Shown here piece by piece: positions 10,091 through 19,668 of a stretch of DNA of 64,000 bases (within the stretch, counting starts at the first letter, position 1; each line of letters begins with the position of its first letter). A model generated the notes under the pieces. That model saw only the letters and a list, made by a program, of their open reading frames with translations, was not told the origin of the DNA and made no database searches. The position numbers and the translations under genes are program-made. Source of the stretch: Segetibacter sp. 3557_3 (GTDB taxonomy: Bacteria; Bacteroidota; Bacteroidia; Chitinophagales; Chitinophagaceae); NCBI RefSeq assembly GCF_004354985.1, contig NZ_SMSK01000021.1, positions 1 to 64,000 on the forward strand. Direction: 5' to 3'.

Positions 10091-10156
10091 GGCATACCCC
10101 TATTTACCAAATAATCACTACGTAAACAGTCAAACAATAAAAGACAAAAACGAAAA

Positions 10157-11701
10157 ATGCAAATACAAGAAACCGCTGTCGCGGCTCCATCAGGAAAGGA
10201 TATGAAGTTATTTTATGCCTGTTTTGTTGCATTGGTTACAACTGCTTTTGGGTTTATAACAAGAGCCGTCGTGTTACCTCAGTGGGGTGTTGAGTTTAAC
10301 CTTACGCAAACCCAGTTGGGCGAAATAGCGGGGGTGGGCTTGTGGCCATTCGCTATCAGTATTGTTTTGTTCAGTCTTATCATCGATAAGATCGGCTATA
10401 AAACAGCGATGATCTTTGCATTCGTCTGTCATCTTAGTGCAGCAATTATTACCATTTTCGCCGACGGTTACTGGATGTTGTATATCGGTACGTTTATCGT
10501 TGCGATTGGTAATGGTACGGTCGAAGCGGTAACAAACCCGGTTGTTGCTACCATGTTTCCCAGGGCTAAGGTGAAGTGGCTGAGCATCCTGCACGCCGGT
10601 TGGGCAGGCGGCCTTGTACTGGGTGGTGTCATGGCCCTGTTACTGGGAGAAGAAACAAAGTGGGAGTATAAAATAGCGCTGATTATATTACCTACGCTTA
10701 TCTATGCCATAATGATGATACCCCGGAAATTCCCTGTGAATGAAAGGGTAAAGGCAGGAGTATCCTATAAAGAGATGTTACAGGAAGTTGGCGCCGGCGG
10801 AGCTTTGATTATTGTGGGCCTCATCGTGTTCCAGTTGGGAGCTGTATTCGGATGGCCACTTGCAGCAAACATTGTTCTTACGCTGTTGATTACCGGTTTT
10901 TTCTGGATGTATACCAAAAGTTTTGGCCAGCCACTTTTTGTATTGCTTTTATTAATCATGATACCGCTCGCTACCACCGAACTGGGTACCGATAGTTGGA
11001 TCAGTGACCTGATGTCTCCTGAAATGGGCAAGTTAGGTTTACAGGGAGGTTGGGTGCTGGTTTATACATCTGCAATTATGTTTGTCCTTCGATTCTTTGC
11101 GGGCGATATAGCACACAAAATTTCCCCCTTGGGGCTACTTGCCACCTGTTCGGCCATTGCTGCAATTGGCTTGTATATGATGTCTTTTTCGTCGGGGGTA
11201 ATGATTTTACTCGCAGCCACCATTTATGGTTTGGGAAAAACCTTTTTCTGGCCAACTATGCTTGCGCTTGTTTCTGAACGCTTCCCCAAAGGCGGCGCGC
11301 TAACGCTTAATATAACCGGTGGATTGGGTATGATTGCAGCAGGTGTTATTGGTGCGGGTATCCTTGGCTTTATCCAGGACAAATCAGTGGACTCAAAAAT
11401 TGCAGATTACGATAGCCAAAACAATACTGCGATCCATAGTACTTATGTTACCGAAAAGAAAACCAGTTTGTTTGGCGACTACGGCGGCCTTGACCAGAAT
11501 AAACTTGCAACCGCAAGCGACGCTGATAAAGAAACTGTCGTAACCATACGCGAAACGGCAAAGAAAGAAGCGTTGCGTTACATTGTTATCTTCCCACTCA
11601 TTATGCTGGTAAGTTATCTTGCACTTATGGCGTATTTTAAATCGAGGGGCGGGTATAAACCTATTGTGCTTGAAGAAGAAGCCCCCGCAACACCTTATTA
11701 A
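10157..11701 (+). CDS. Major facilitator superfamily transporter
   Basis: A 514-residue integral membrane protein with about twelve hydrophobic helices, a central cytoplasmic loop near residue 200 (RKFPVNERVKAGVSYKEM) and an MFS-type loop IDKIGYKTAM after helix 2. A soluble insertion of about 70 residues (QDKSVDSKIADYDSQ onward, near 410-480) separates the last helices, which is unusual for a plain sugar porter. It likely moves a sugar, or a product of the upstream periplasmic dehydrogenase, across the inner membrane. The next gene starts 12 bases after its stop, so the transporter and the TIM-barrel epimerase are probably co-transcribed. The substrate is inferred only from neighbours. Confidence 0.87.
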   Translation: MQIQETAVAAPSGKDMKLFYACFVALVTTAFGFITRAVVLPQWGVEFNLTQTQLGEIAGVGLWPFAISIVLFSLIIDKIGYKTAMIFAFVCHLSAAIITIFADGYWMLYIGTFIVAIGNGTVEAVTNPVVATMFPRAKVKWLSILHAGWAGGLVLGGVMALLLGEETKWEYKIALIILPTLIYAIMMIPRKFPVNERVKAGVSYKEMLQEVGAGGALIIVGLIVFQLGAVFGWPLAANIVLTLLITGFFWMYTKSFGQPLFVLLLLIMIPLATTELGTDSWISDLMSPEMGKLGLQGGWVLVYTSAIMFVLRFFAGDIAHKISPLGLLATCSAIAAIGLYMMSFSSGVMILLAATIYGLGKTFFWPTMLALVSERFPKGGALTLNITGGLGMIAAGVIGAGILGFIQDKSVDSKIADYDSQNNTAIHSTYVTEKKTSLFGDYGGLDQNKLATASDADKETVVTIRETAKKEALRYIVIFPLIMLVSYLALMAYFKSRGGYKPIVLEEEAPATPY

Positions 11702-11712
11702 TTTTTTCAGCT

Positions 11713-12576
11713 ATGTCGTTACAAGTTAAGTTTGGTGTTTCTACCTGGCTCTGGACATCGCCTTTTACTACAGCATCAATTTCAACATTATTTCCAAAGA
11801 TCGCAGAACTGGGCTTTGATGTGGTGGAAATTGCGGTGGAAGATCCGATGCTGATAGATTCAAATGCGGTTGCAGCAGGACTGAAAGAATATGGCTTACA
11901 GGCAGTTGTTTGTGGTGCTTTTGGGCCTTCACGGGATCTTACGAACGACGATCCCGCTGTTCATGAGAATTGTTTTGCTTACCTGAGGTCATGTTTCGAC
12001 TTATGTAATACACTGGGTACTTCTTTTTTAGCCGGACCCATGTATTCAGCAGTAGGTAAAGCGCGAATGGTTCCGCCTGAACAACGAAAGCGGGAGTGGG
12101 ATCTGGCCGTTAAAAACCTTCGTATCGCCTGTGAAATGGCGGCAGCAAGAGACTTGCAGTTAGCTTTGGAACCGTTAAACAGGTTTGAGTCCGACCTGGT
12201 AAACACGTCGGCAGATGTATTGCGCCTGATAAACGATATCTCCCATCCGGCGGCCAAAGTTATTTTGGATGGTTTTCACATGAATATCGAAGAGCCCGAT
12301 GTGGAGCAAGCGATTATAAACGCGGGCGACAAGCTTATCCATTTCCAGGTATCTGAAAATTATAGGGGAACCCCCGGAACAGGTCAAACGCGGTGGGATG
12401 CTTATAAAAGGGGACTTGAAGCAATAAATTATAATGGTGTTGTATCAATCGAAAGTTTTACCCCCGATAACAAGGAGTTGGCAGGGGCAGTTTGTTTCTG
12501 GCATCCCATGGCGGAGAGCCAGGATGGATTTGCTTCTGAGGGGCTTAAATTTTTAAGGAATTTACTTGCTTCCTGA
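11713..12576 (+). CDS. Sugar phosphate isomerase/epimerase (tagatose 3-epimerase-like TIM barrel)
   Basis: A 287-residue AP-endonuclease-2-like TIM barrel. Motifs match the D-tagatose/D-psicose 3-epimerase group: LALEPLNRFE with E153, ILDGFHMNIEE with D186 and H189, LIHFQ with H210, and VVSIESF with E247. In the family the two glutamates, the aspartate and a histidine bind a divalent metal, and the glutamates shuttle the proton. No signal peptide is seen, so it acts in the cytosol. It is tightly linked to the MFS gene and followed by a Gfo/Idh/MocA oxidoreductase, a pairing common in keto-sugar, inositol and keto-glycoside catabolism. The exact substrate is unknown. Confidence 0.87.
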   Translation: MSLQVKFGVSTWLWTSPFTTASISTLFPKIAELGFDVVEIAVEDPMLIDSNAVAAGLKEYGLQAVVCGAFGPSRDLTNDDPAVHENCFAYLRSCFDLCNTLGTSFLAGPMYSAVGKARMVPPEQRKREWDLAVKNLRIACEMAAARDLQLALEPLNRFESDLVNTSADVLRLINDISHPAAKVILDGFHMNIEEPDVEQAIINAGDKLIHFQVSENYRGTPGTGQTRWDAYKRGLEAINYNGVVSIESFTPDNKELAGAVCFWHPMAESQDGFASEGLKFLRNLLAS

Positions 12577-12847
12577 TCTTTAGCGGGATATCACATAAGG
12601 GGGGTCAACCCGGATAACAAGACGGCCTTCCCGGATGATCAGCAGACGGGGTCAAAATCCGCCAGTCGCCAACATAGGGGAGTGGAAGAAGTAGGCCGGA
12701 ATCCTTAATGGTCTTCCATGACGGGAGGTACAGGCTGAGCAATTAGGAAAGGTTACCAACACAGGCAGTAAGCGTTTGATGTTGGGGTATTAGTATGGCA
12801 ATAACACGATCTTAAGATTAGAACCATCTTCAAAAAAATATATCATC

Positions 12848-13960
12848 ATGGAAAACGACAAATTCAACGTTGCAATCGTGGGCTTAGGTTTTGGCGCAGA
12901 GTTTATACCCATATACCAGCGTCATCCTTACGCCAACATGTATGCAATATGCCAGAGAAATACCGACAAGCTAAACGAAGTTGGGGATGCATTTGGAATT
13001 GATAAAAGGTATGATGACTATAGCAAATTGCTTGCAGACCCGGCAGTGGATATCGTTCATATCAATACCCCTATCCAGAGCCACGCAGAACAATCGATTG
13101 CTGCGTTAAGGGCTGGTAAGCATGTAGCCTGTACTGTTCCAATGGCCACCACAGTTGAGGAGTGCCGGCAGATCGTAGAAGCAGTAAAGGAAACAGGGCG
13201 TATGTATATGATGATGGAAACCGTGGTCTATAGCCGTGAATTCCTATTCGTAAAAGAGATGTATGAAAATGGCGATCTGGGTAAGCTTCAGTTTCTTCGC
13301 GCTTCACATCAACAGGAAATGGCGGGATGGCCAGGCTATTGGGAAGGGTTGCCTCCAATGCATTATGCAACCCACTGTGTAGGTCCTGTGGTTGCCCTGG
13401 CAAAGGCCGATGCTGAATACGTATCCTGCTTTGGCTCTGGGCGAATTGATGAAAATCTTATTGGTAAATATGGCTCTCCGTTTGCGATTGAAAGCTGTCA
13501 TATAAAGTTTCGCAATTCTGATCTGGCTGCCGAAGTCACCCGTTCCTTATTCAACACCGCGCGCCAGTACCGTGAAAGTTTTGATGTTTACGGTTCCAAA
13601 AAGTCGTTTGAATGGACCCTGGTTGAACATGAAGAGTCAGTTATACACACTGGTGAAACACCTGAAAAAGTAAAGATACCTGACTACGCACACCTATTGC
13701 CGCAAGAAATTCAAAGTTTTACAACAGGCGGGGTTTATGATGCCGACAGCAAACAGCACCTTTCGTTTATCCAGGGTTCGGGGCATGGCGGCTCGCATCC
13801 ACACCTTGTACACGAATTCCTTTCCGCCCTCAAAGACAAGCGGGAACCTTTTCCAAATGCAAGACAATCTGCAAATATTACCTGTGTTGGTATTTTGGCC
13901 CATGAGTCTGCCATGCAAGGTGGGGAGAAGAAATATTTGCCTGATTTCACATTGAGTTAA
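12848..13960 (+). CDS. Gfo/Idh/MocA family oxidoreductase
   Basis: A 370-residue NAD(P)-dependent oxidoreductase. An N-terminal Rossmann fold carries VGLGFGAEF at residues about 10-18. The segment GKHVACTVPMATT replaces the usual EKP catalytic motif, so the lysine that normally sits there is missing; I do not know whether this form is active. The C-terminal half is the usual alpha/beta dimer domain. No signal sequence is present. In sugar catabolism such enzymes oxidise or reduce a ring hydroxyl of sugars, inositols or glycosides. The nearby TIM-barrel epimerase and periplasmic dehydrogenase suggest a keto-sugar route. A 270-base gap without a gene separates it from the epimerase. Confidence 0.87.
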   Translation: MENDKFNVAIVGLGFGAEFIPIYQRHPYANMYAICQRNTDKLNEVGDAFGIDKRYDDYSKLLADPAVDIVHINTPIQSHAEQSIAALRAGKHVACTVPMATTVEECRQIVEAVKETGRMYMMMETVVYSREFLFVKEMYENGDLGKLQFLRASHQQEMAGWPGYWEGLPPMHYATHCVGPVVALAKADAEYVSCFGSGRIDENLIGKYGSPFAIESCHIKFRNSDLAAEVTRSLFNTARQYRESFDVYGSKKSFEWTLVEHEESVIHTGETPEKVKIPDYAHLLPQEIQSFTTGGVYDADSKQHLSFIQGSGHGGSHPHLVHEFLSALKDKREPFPNARQSANITCVGILAHESAMQGGEKKYLPDFTLS

Positions 13961-14048
13961 TCTGATTGAGACCAACAGTAAATTGTTTTAGATACAAGAA
14001 CAGATCGAAGATTAAGCAGCTTCGTTAATCTCACAAACAAACACCTTT

Positions 14049-14468
14049 ATGAAAAGTAAGCTGATTTATGTTTTAGCGTTGGTACTTTTTACCAACGCTT
14101 GCAGCGAGACAAAGAAAGACGCTGAGGCTACCAAAGCACCCGACACGCAAGCTGAAGCGCCACCACCACCACCTGCGGCACCCACCCGGAAAAATGGTTT
14201 AACCCAGGAGGACTATGATAAGGGACTGGCATTAGTAGTTAAGTCGGATTGCCTTAACTGCCATAAAGTTTCAGAAAAATTTGTCGGACCCGCTTATAGA
14301 GACGTATCCAATCGATACACGGCAAACCCCGACACTATCAACATGCTCGCAACCAAAATCATTAAGGGTGGTGTAGGACGCTGGGGACCGATACCGATGA
14401 CCCCTCACCCCACACTTCCAAAAGAAGACGCTGTTCAAATGGTTAAGTACGTGCTTTCCATCGAATAG
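14049..14468 (+). CDS. Cytochrome c lipoprotein
   Basis: A 139-residue lipoprotein. The signal peptide ends in the lipobox TNAC with C18. A proline/alanine-rich linker (residues about 35-47) is followed by a class I cytochrome c domain with heme motif CLNCH near residue 74 and a probable distal methionine in GPIPMTPHP near 119. The heme should lie in the periplasm, tethered to a membrane. Small cytochromes of this type commonly accompany PVC-type dehydrogenases in Bacteroidota; here it could accept electrons from the cupredoxin-bearing dehydrogenase upstream. It follows the Gfo/Idh/MocA gene by 88 bases on the same strand. Confidence 0.9.
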   Translation: MKSKLIYVLALVLFTNACSETKKDAEATKAPDTQAEAPPPPPAAPTRKNGLTQEDYDKGLALVVKSDCLNCHKVSEKFVGPAYRDVSNRYTANPDTINMLATKIIKGGVGRWGPIPMTPHPTLPKEDAVQMVKYVLSIE

Positions 14469-14599
14469 CACTATCACGTACGTTGCTAAATCTTACCCGA
14501 CATCAACTGCATCGCTGAAAAGTGATATGCTATTTGCTACCCGGTTTTTTCCGGGGGACTGGCAGGCGACAGTAATTTTGAGCGGGCAATTAACAGGCT

Positions 14600-14983
14600 A
14601 TGAAAGCAGTTAACATCTTTTTCATCATCATCTTTGTACTATCGGCTGCGCTGCAGTACAATGATCCGGACCCATATATCTGGATGCCGCTTTACTTATA
14701 TGGTGGATTGTTGTGTTATTGGGCGTACCAAAAAAAGTATAAGCCGGTATTGTATTATATCGGCTTTGCTGTGTATATACCCTATGCCCTATACCTCTTT
14801 TTTGATAAGACCGGCGTTTTGAATTGGGCCGAAGAACACCAGGCGGAAAACATAGCACAATCTATGAAGGCAACAAAGCCCTGGATTGAAGAAACACGTG
14901 AATTTTTCGGTTTACTTATCCTGATATTTGCATTGACTATTAACATGGTTTGGTTGAGAAAACTTAAGCGGGTCGTACCATAG
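14600..14983 (+). CDS. TMEM220-like four-helix membrane protein
   Basis: A 127-residue membrane protein with about four hydrophobic helices. The signature LQYNDPDPYIWMPLYLYGG near residues 18-36 is typical of the TMEM220 family, whose biochemical function is unknown. A soluble loop, NWAEEHQAENIAQSMKATKP, separates helices three and four. It lies between the cytochrome c and TonB receptor genes in the oxidative sugar cluster; whether it belongs to that pathway functionally is not clear. Confidence 0.8.
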   Translation: MKAVNIFFIIIFVLSAALQYNDPDPYIWMPLYLYGGLLCYWAYQKKYKPVLYYIGFAVYIPYALYLFFDKTGVLNWAEEHQAENIAQSMKATKPWIEETREFFGLLILIFALTINMVWLRKLKRVVP

Positions 14984-15044
14984 TATCGTTTTCGCAATCG
15001 GCTGAAACCAGTTAACCATCCTAAAGTTTGTTTAATAAAAGATT

Positions 15045-17417
15045 ATGTGTAAAAGGACAATCGTATGGCTCCTGTTGTTGGTTTTTTTTAACACAGGGCT
15101 AAACGCTCAAATAACATCCAGGTTAACGGGTAAAGTTCTGGATGAAAATTCAAACCCAATCAGGGGAGCCTCGATTCGTTTGCTGAATACGAATTCAGGT
15201 GTGGTTTCAGACAACGATGGATCGTTTACCATACCTGATGTTTTTAATGGAAAGTATCTCGTTCAGGTATCTGCCGTCGGGTATGCCACCATATCTAATG
15301 AAACGGTAGTTAACGGAACAGGTAGCAACCTGGTAGTGACTTTATACCCGAATGTTAAGCAGTTGGATGAAGTTGTCGTATCTGTTCAAAAAAGGGAAGA
15401 GCTTTTGCAGCGATCACCCCTGAGTGTTACCGCCCTTTCATCTAAGCAGGTACAGGATTATCGGTTATGGAATATCCGGGACGTAACTGCCATCTCTCCA
15501 AATATGTATGCAGCCGATCCTGGAGACAAGCGAAATGTTACTTCCATAAGAGGAATAACCACTACATCCTACGATCCCGCTGTGGCTACATATGTTGACG
15601 GTGTAAATCAGTTTAGCCTGGACACATATATTAGTCAGCTGTCGGATATCGAACGCATTGAGGTACTAAGAGGTCCGCAGGGAACCCTTTACGGCAGAAA
15701 CGCAATGGGCGGGGTTGTGAATATTATTACCAGGCAGCCAACAAACAAAACAGACGGCTTTGCTGAAGTTAACTTTGGTAATTACGGGCAACAGCGCTAT
15801 GCACTCGGTATCAGAACTCCCATCATAAAAGATAAATTATTCGTGGGCATCTCTGGTTTGTTCGACAAATTCAATGGATATTATACCAATAAATTCAATA
15901 ACTCGAAATACGATAAGCAACACAGTACCATCGGAAACTATTACGTTAAGTATTTGCCGGCGAAGCATTGGGATCTTACCCTTAACGTAAAGCACAACAG
16001 CAATCGAAATAATGGTCCGTTTCCATTAGTCGTTGGTGTTGCAGATGCCTTTAATGAGCCGTTCGTGCTGAGCCAAAATGCAACAACCAAACTTGTCGAT
16101 AACATTTTCAACACCTCTTTTTCAATTAACCATACTGGTCGCTATTTCAACTTTACTTCTCAGTCATCTTACCAATCAGATTACAGGTATTATACACGGC
16201 CGATAGATGCGGATTTTTCTCCTATTGACGGGATAGAACTTAATTACAATTTCGGGAGAGATTGGAATAATGTAAAGGTGTTAAGCCAGGAGTTTCGGTT
16301 TACATCTTCTCCCGCGTCCACCTCACCAATCAGCTGGAGCGCAGGCACATACCTGTTTTACCAGGATAATCCCGTAAAACAAGCCACCCACTTTGGCAAA
16401 GATGCGCAGCTCGTGGGTTCCCCTGATGTTAACTATTCTCTTATTAATACTACCAGGGCGAAGGGTTCGGGTGTTGCGGTCTACGGGCAGGCAACTTACC
16501 GTATCAGTGATAAACTGGACATTACGGGTGGACTGCGATACGATAGGGAACACAAAAAGCAAAGTGTATTGGGTGAATACCAAAAGGACCCCAATCCGGT
16601 AACCTTGTTTGACTATCGACCCGATACATCGGCGAATGCCAATTTCAGCGCATTTAGCCCGAAGCTTGGCTTCAATTTCAAAGTAAATCAGCAAACGATT
16701 GTTTTTGCAAATTATACGAAGGGGTTCAGGGCCGGCGGCCTTACCCCGCTTGCCTCTGATCCTTCGCAACCTGCGCTATTTGCTTTTGAACCTGAACACA
16801 GTAACAACATCGAACTCGGTATTAAAAACCAATTGATGGCCAATCGACTGAACATCAACGTAACGGCATTCTATACCCGCGTATCCAATACACAGGTTCC
16901 AACATTGGTTTTACCAGAAGCAGTTACCATTACACGAAACACCGGCCGGCTTAACAGTAAAGGTATCGAGGCTGAAGTTAATGCTAACCTCATCAAAGGT
17001 TTGGAAGTAAACTACAGCTTTGGATATACCAGTGCCAAATACCTGGATTTGAAATTATCTCAGAATGGCGGAGAGGTTAACCTAAAAGGAAATCGCCAGA
17101 TATTTACTCCCGAAACAACTTCTATGTTAGCGGCTCAATACACCCTTGCCCTGGATGCAAGACATGGAGTCAACCTGGTAGTAAGAGGAGAATGGAGATA
17201 TCTCGGCACCCAATTCTTCGACCTGGCAAACAATATTCGACAGTCTCCTTACAATATTTATAACACGCGTTTAGGCGTCACCGCGAAACACCTTTCCTTA
17301 TTCGTGTGGGGAAGGAACCTCGCAGACAAGAGGTACATCAGTTATGCATATGACTTTGGTGCTGTTCACCTGGGTGATCCGAGAACTTATGGAGTAACAA
17401 TAGCAACAAGGCTCTAA
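15045..17417 (+). CDS. TonB-dependent outer-membrane receptor
   Basis: A 790-residue receptor. The signal peptide ends around LNAQ. A carboxypeptidase-regulatory-like domain (residues about 25-105) precedes a plug domain (about 115-220) containing VEVLRGPQGTLYGRNAMGG, the classic plug signature. The remainder is the 22-strand barrel. It is shorter than SusC proteins (about 1000 residues), has no SusD partner, and resembles the siderophore/sugar FecA-type subgroup. It probably imports the substrate of the cluster at 6.4-15 kb. The gene ends near a 13-bp inverted repeat shared with the convergent downstream gene. Confidence 0.92.
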   Translation: MCKRTIVWLLLLVFFNTGLNAQITSRLTGKVLDENSNPIRGASIRLLNTNSGVVSDNDGSFTIPDVFNGKYLVQVSAVGYATISNETVVNGTGSNLVVTLYPNVKQLDEVVVSVQKREELLQRSPLSVTALSSKQVQDYRLWNIRDVTAISPNMYAADPGDKRNVTSIRGITTTSYDPAVATYVDGVNQFSLDTYISQLSDIERIEVLRGPQGTLYGRNAMGGVVNIITRQPTNKTDGFAEVNFGNYGQQRYALGIRTPIIKDKLFVGISGLFDKFNGYYTNKFNNSKYDKQHSTIGNYYVKYLPAKHWDLTLNVKHNSNRNNGPFPLVVGVADAFNEPFVLSQNATTKLVDNIFNTSFSINHTGRYFNFTSQSSYQSDYRYYTRPIDADFSPIDGIELNYNFGRDWNNVKVLSQEFRFTSSPASTSPISWSAGTYLFYQDNPVKQATHFGKDAQLVGSPDVNYSLINTTRAKGSGVAVYGQATYRISDKLDITGGLRYDREHKKQSVLGEYQKDPNPVTLFDYRPDTSANANFSAFSPKLGFNFKVNQQTIVFANYTKGFRAGGLTPLASDPSQPALFAFEPEHSNNIELGIKNQLMANRLNINVTAFYTRVSNTQVPTLVLPEAVTITRNTGRLNSKGIEAEVNANLIKGLEVNYSFGYTSAKYLDLKLSQNGGEVNLKGNRQIFTPETTSMLAAQYTLALDARHGVNLVVRGEWRYLGTQFFDLANNIRQSPYNIYNTRLGVTAKHLSLFVWGRNLADKRYISYAYDFGAVHLGDPRTYGVTIATRL

Positions 17418-17522
17418 GGCTTCCTGTGATAAGGTTAAAACCTCAGATGAAAAATGCTGTGAAGTCATCTTAGTAGCATATTGTCGAAATGTTTGCCTAC
17501 ATGAAGTCGATGTCTTTACGGC

Positions 17523-17570
17523 AGCAGAACCAGTTGCTTTGAACATTAAGTTGCTCTAACTGGTTCTGCT
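17523..17570. repeat. 13-bp perfect inverted repeat between convergent genes
   Basis: AGCAGAACCAGTT at 17523-17535 pairs exactly with AACTGGTTCTGCT at 17558-17570, leaving a 22-base loop. It lies between the TonB receptor and the convergent NTF2-like gene, so it may end transcription from one or both sides. There is no strong T tract. Confidence 0.65.
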
Positions 17571-17623
17571 ATAGTACAAAGAAATGCCACCATCATTCCC
17601 AACGGATAACAGGCTCATGTTGG

Positions 17624-18049
17624 TTAGTGATGGTTTTCTTGTGTATGCCAGTGAAACAATTTTTGTGAAATCTTCCAGCCCTCATCGGTTTTAATTAGGT
17701 TAAACAAGTCCGACATATGTACCCCGGAACCAACGTTTTTTCCGGACCATTGCTTTATCTCCAATCTTACAACAGCAATGGTGTCGAGAATCTCGATACT
17801 CGCAAATGTGGGTTCTATATCCGGAGCAGGCCCGTTTTCATCGATCCAGTCGAATAACACCTGGACCGGAGTAAACAGGAAGGACTCACCCGCGTATCCG
17901 ACGAGGGAAGCATCAGCATGAAAAGCAGGACGCATGATTTCACCTTTGCCCTGCCTGGATCCCTCAATGTAATACTGTAATTTCTCTACCACATCGTTAT
18001 ATTCGGTCAGGTAGTTATTTGCCGTAGCGAAATCGGTAGCTGCTTGCAT
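17624..18049 (-). CDS. NTF2/SnoaL-like (putative lumazine-binding) family protein
   Basis: A 141-residue cone-shaped NTF2-fold protein. It opens with the helix DVVEKLQYYIEGSRQGKGEI and contains AFHADASLVGYAG, typical of the putative lumazine-binding group, then strand-rich sequence ending WKISQKLFHWHTQE. Such proteins are small cytosolic, usually dimeric, binding proteins or enzymes of unknown substrate. No signal peptide is seen. It stands alone, convergent with the TonB receptor, with a 1.6 kb gap upstream of its start. Confidence 0.8.
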   Translation of the reverse strand: MQAATDFATANNYLTEYNDVVEKLQYYIEGSRQGKGEIMRPAFHADASLVGYAGESFLFTPVQVLFDWIDENGPAPDIEPTFASIEILDTIAVVRLEIKQWSGKNVGSGVHMSDLFNLIKTDEGWKISQKLFHWHTQENHH

Positions 18050-19668
18050 TTTTTTAAAGTTTATAGGGTTAAGGGTGATTTGGTTTGCAAGGAGTATTAT
18101 TGATGTTAGCTCATAAATGGATTTGTTTCAAGTGTATAAAAACTTTGCACTTCCTGTTGTACTTGTCTACCAATAAGCGTCAACCTGGTAAATGGTAAGT
18201 GTCATTTGAGATTAACACCGCTTACTACATTATAAATCCGTGTACAGGATAAAAATTCATCGATCGTAACTTCGGCAACTTGTAATACCTCTACCGCCCA
18301 AAGCAAATGAAAGAGGTCTTTATATCTTCCGGCGCTAACACAACAGTTTTTCGCAATACGAAACTGGTTAGCATATACCTGGCTATGGTATCAAAATGAT
18401 TATGGACTATTGCTCGTGTAAGCTGAAGAAGATTAGAACAGAACAGCTTTGCCCGGTGAAAAGCTTATCACATCCTGGCTGATGTTAAACTGACCTGGAG
18501 CCAAAGAAAATAAATTATAGGTGATGTTCAAAGCATTTTTGATTAAAAAGTATGAAGGTTAATTTGTCGCCCATAGCTCCTGGTTTTTACAAATGAAATC
18601 ATAACCTAAATGCGTGGGGATAGGTTGAACCAAGGGGATCTTCCGGTTGCGGTTGCCGGTATTATGGTAGATAGGGAAGATCCGCGGACGGCCTAACGAA
18701 GCAGAGACATTGGCGTCTGGTATTGTGAGATCATTCTTCCGCCCTGCAGCCGAAGTATAAGCGCAATCCCCATATCGCATCCCAATCATTACCGTTAACC
18801 TACGTGCTAGCCAGTTTTATGCGGCTGATGATGGTCTTAAATCTAATCACAGAAACACATCACCCGGAACTAATCAGGGGTCGGGTGCCGCCTGCCCTTT
18901 TGAGCTTGTATCAACTTATTCTATCCGCAACTTCTGGTGGCTGTTACCCGACGATAGTAGCGGGGGGGTATGTGGCAGGGCCTCACCGCATAACGCAACT
19001 TCCTGACTACGTTGTAATACCTGGGTGACATTGTCAAGCAAATGGAAGTTTATCATTTAAAGGTGAGTGCACGGCGAAAACAAACACAGTTGCCACGACT
19101 CTTTCCAATTGCTTGTTAGCCTGCAATTTCTGCGATTAGTTTGTTGTGTTAAACCCCGGATACCTGTTGTTTTTAAGCAGATAGACACCACCTTTGGGAA
19201 ACTAGTTACGACCAAATGGAAATAAGCCATTGCAATAATAATTTCAGCAGTTTACCTTTACTGAATATCCGGTGTCCTTCTTAATTATTAGTCGCACTCG
19301 CAATCATTTCAAGGATTTGATCATCAGCCCGGTTATTGGTGCGCCCGGAATGTTCACGCCGTTTTAAAGATGATACTAATGCTACTTTCATTATTTAGGA
19401 ATTGACCAATATTTTGGCACATAGGGTTAGGCATAACTTTAGAAAGATCCTTACTTACACGCAACGTCAGCTATATATTTATTAATTCATACTTCGCTAA
19501 TCTATCAAGAAAGAAAAGGTTTGATCTTGTTTTAATCTCAGCTTAATTATTCTGTTTATTTTATTTTAATTAGTCAGGTAAATTTCTTGTCAGCATTAAA
19601 AGCTCGCAGACCAGCGTGTGTTTTAATTTATAATCCAATCAATTTTTGCTAAAGCCATAAATTATCCA
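18050..19668. other. 1.6 kb gap without a recognised gene
   Basis: No gene could be supported. Frames at 18559-18789 (minus) and 18804-19028 (plus) lack recognisable domains and may be chance. The last 250 bases are strongly AT-rich and probably hold the promoter for the LytTR gene, but no clear -33/-7 pair was located. Confidence 0.5.

Noticed and set aside
14541-14560. CCCGG-TTTTTT-CCGGG hairpin before the TMEM220-like gene
   Set aside because: Short stem with the T run in the loop, not after it.
18559-19028. Two ORFs of about 75 codons in the 1.6 kb gap
   Set aside because: No domain, signal or repeat, and their composition is not protein-like.
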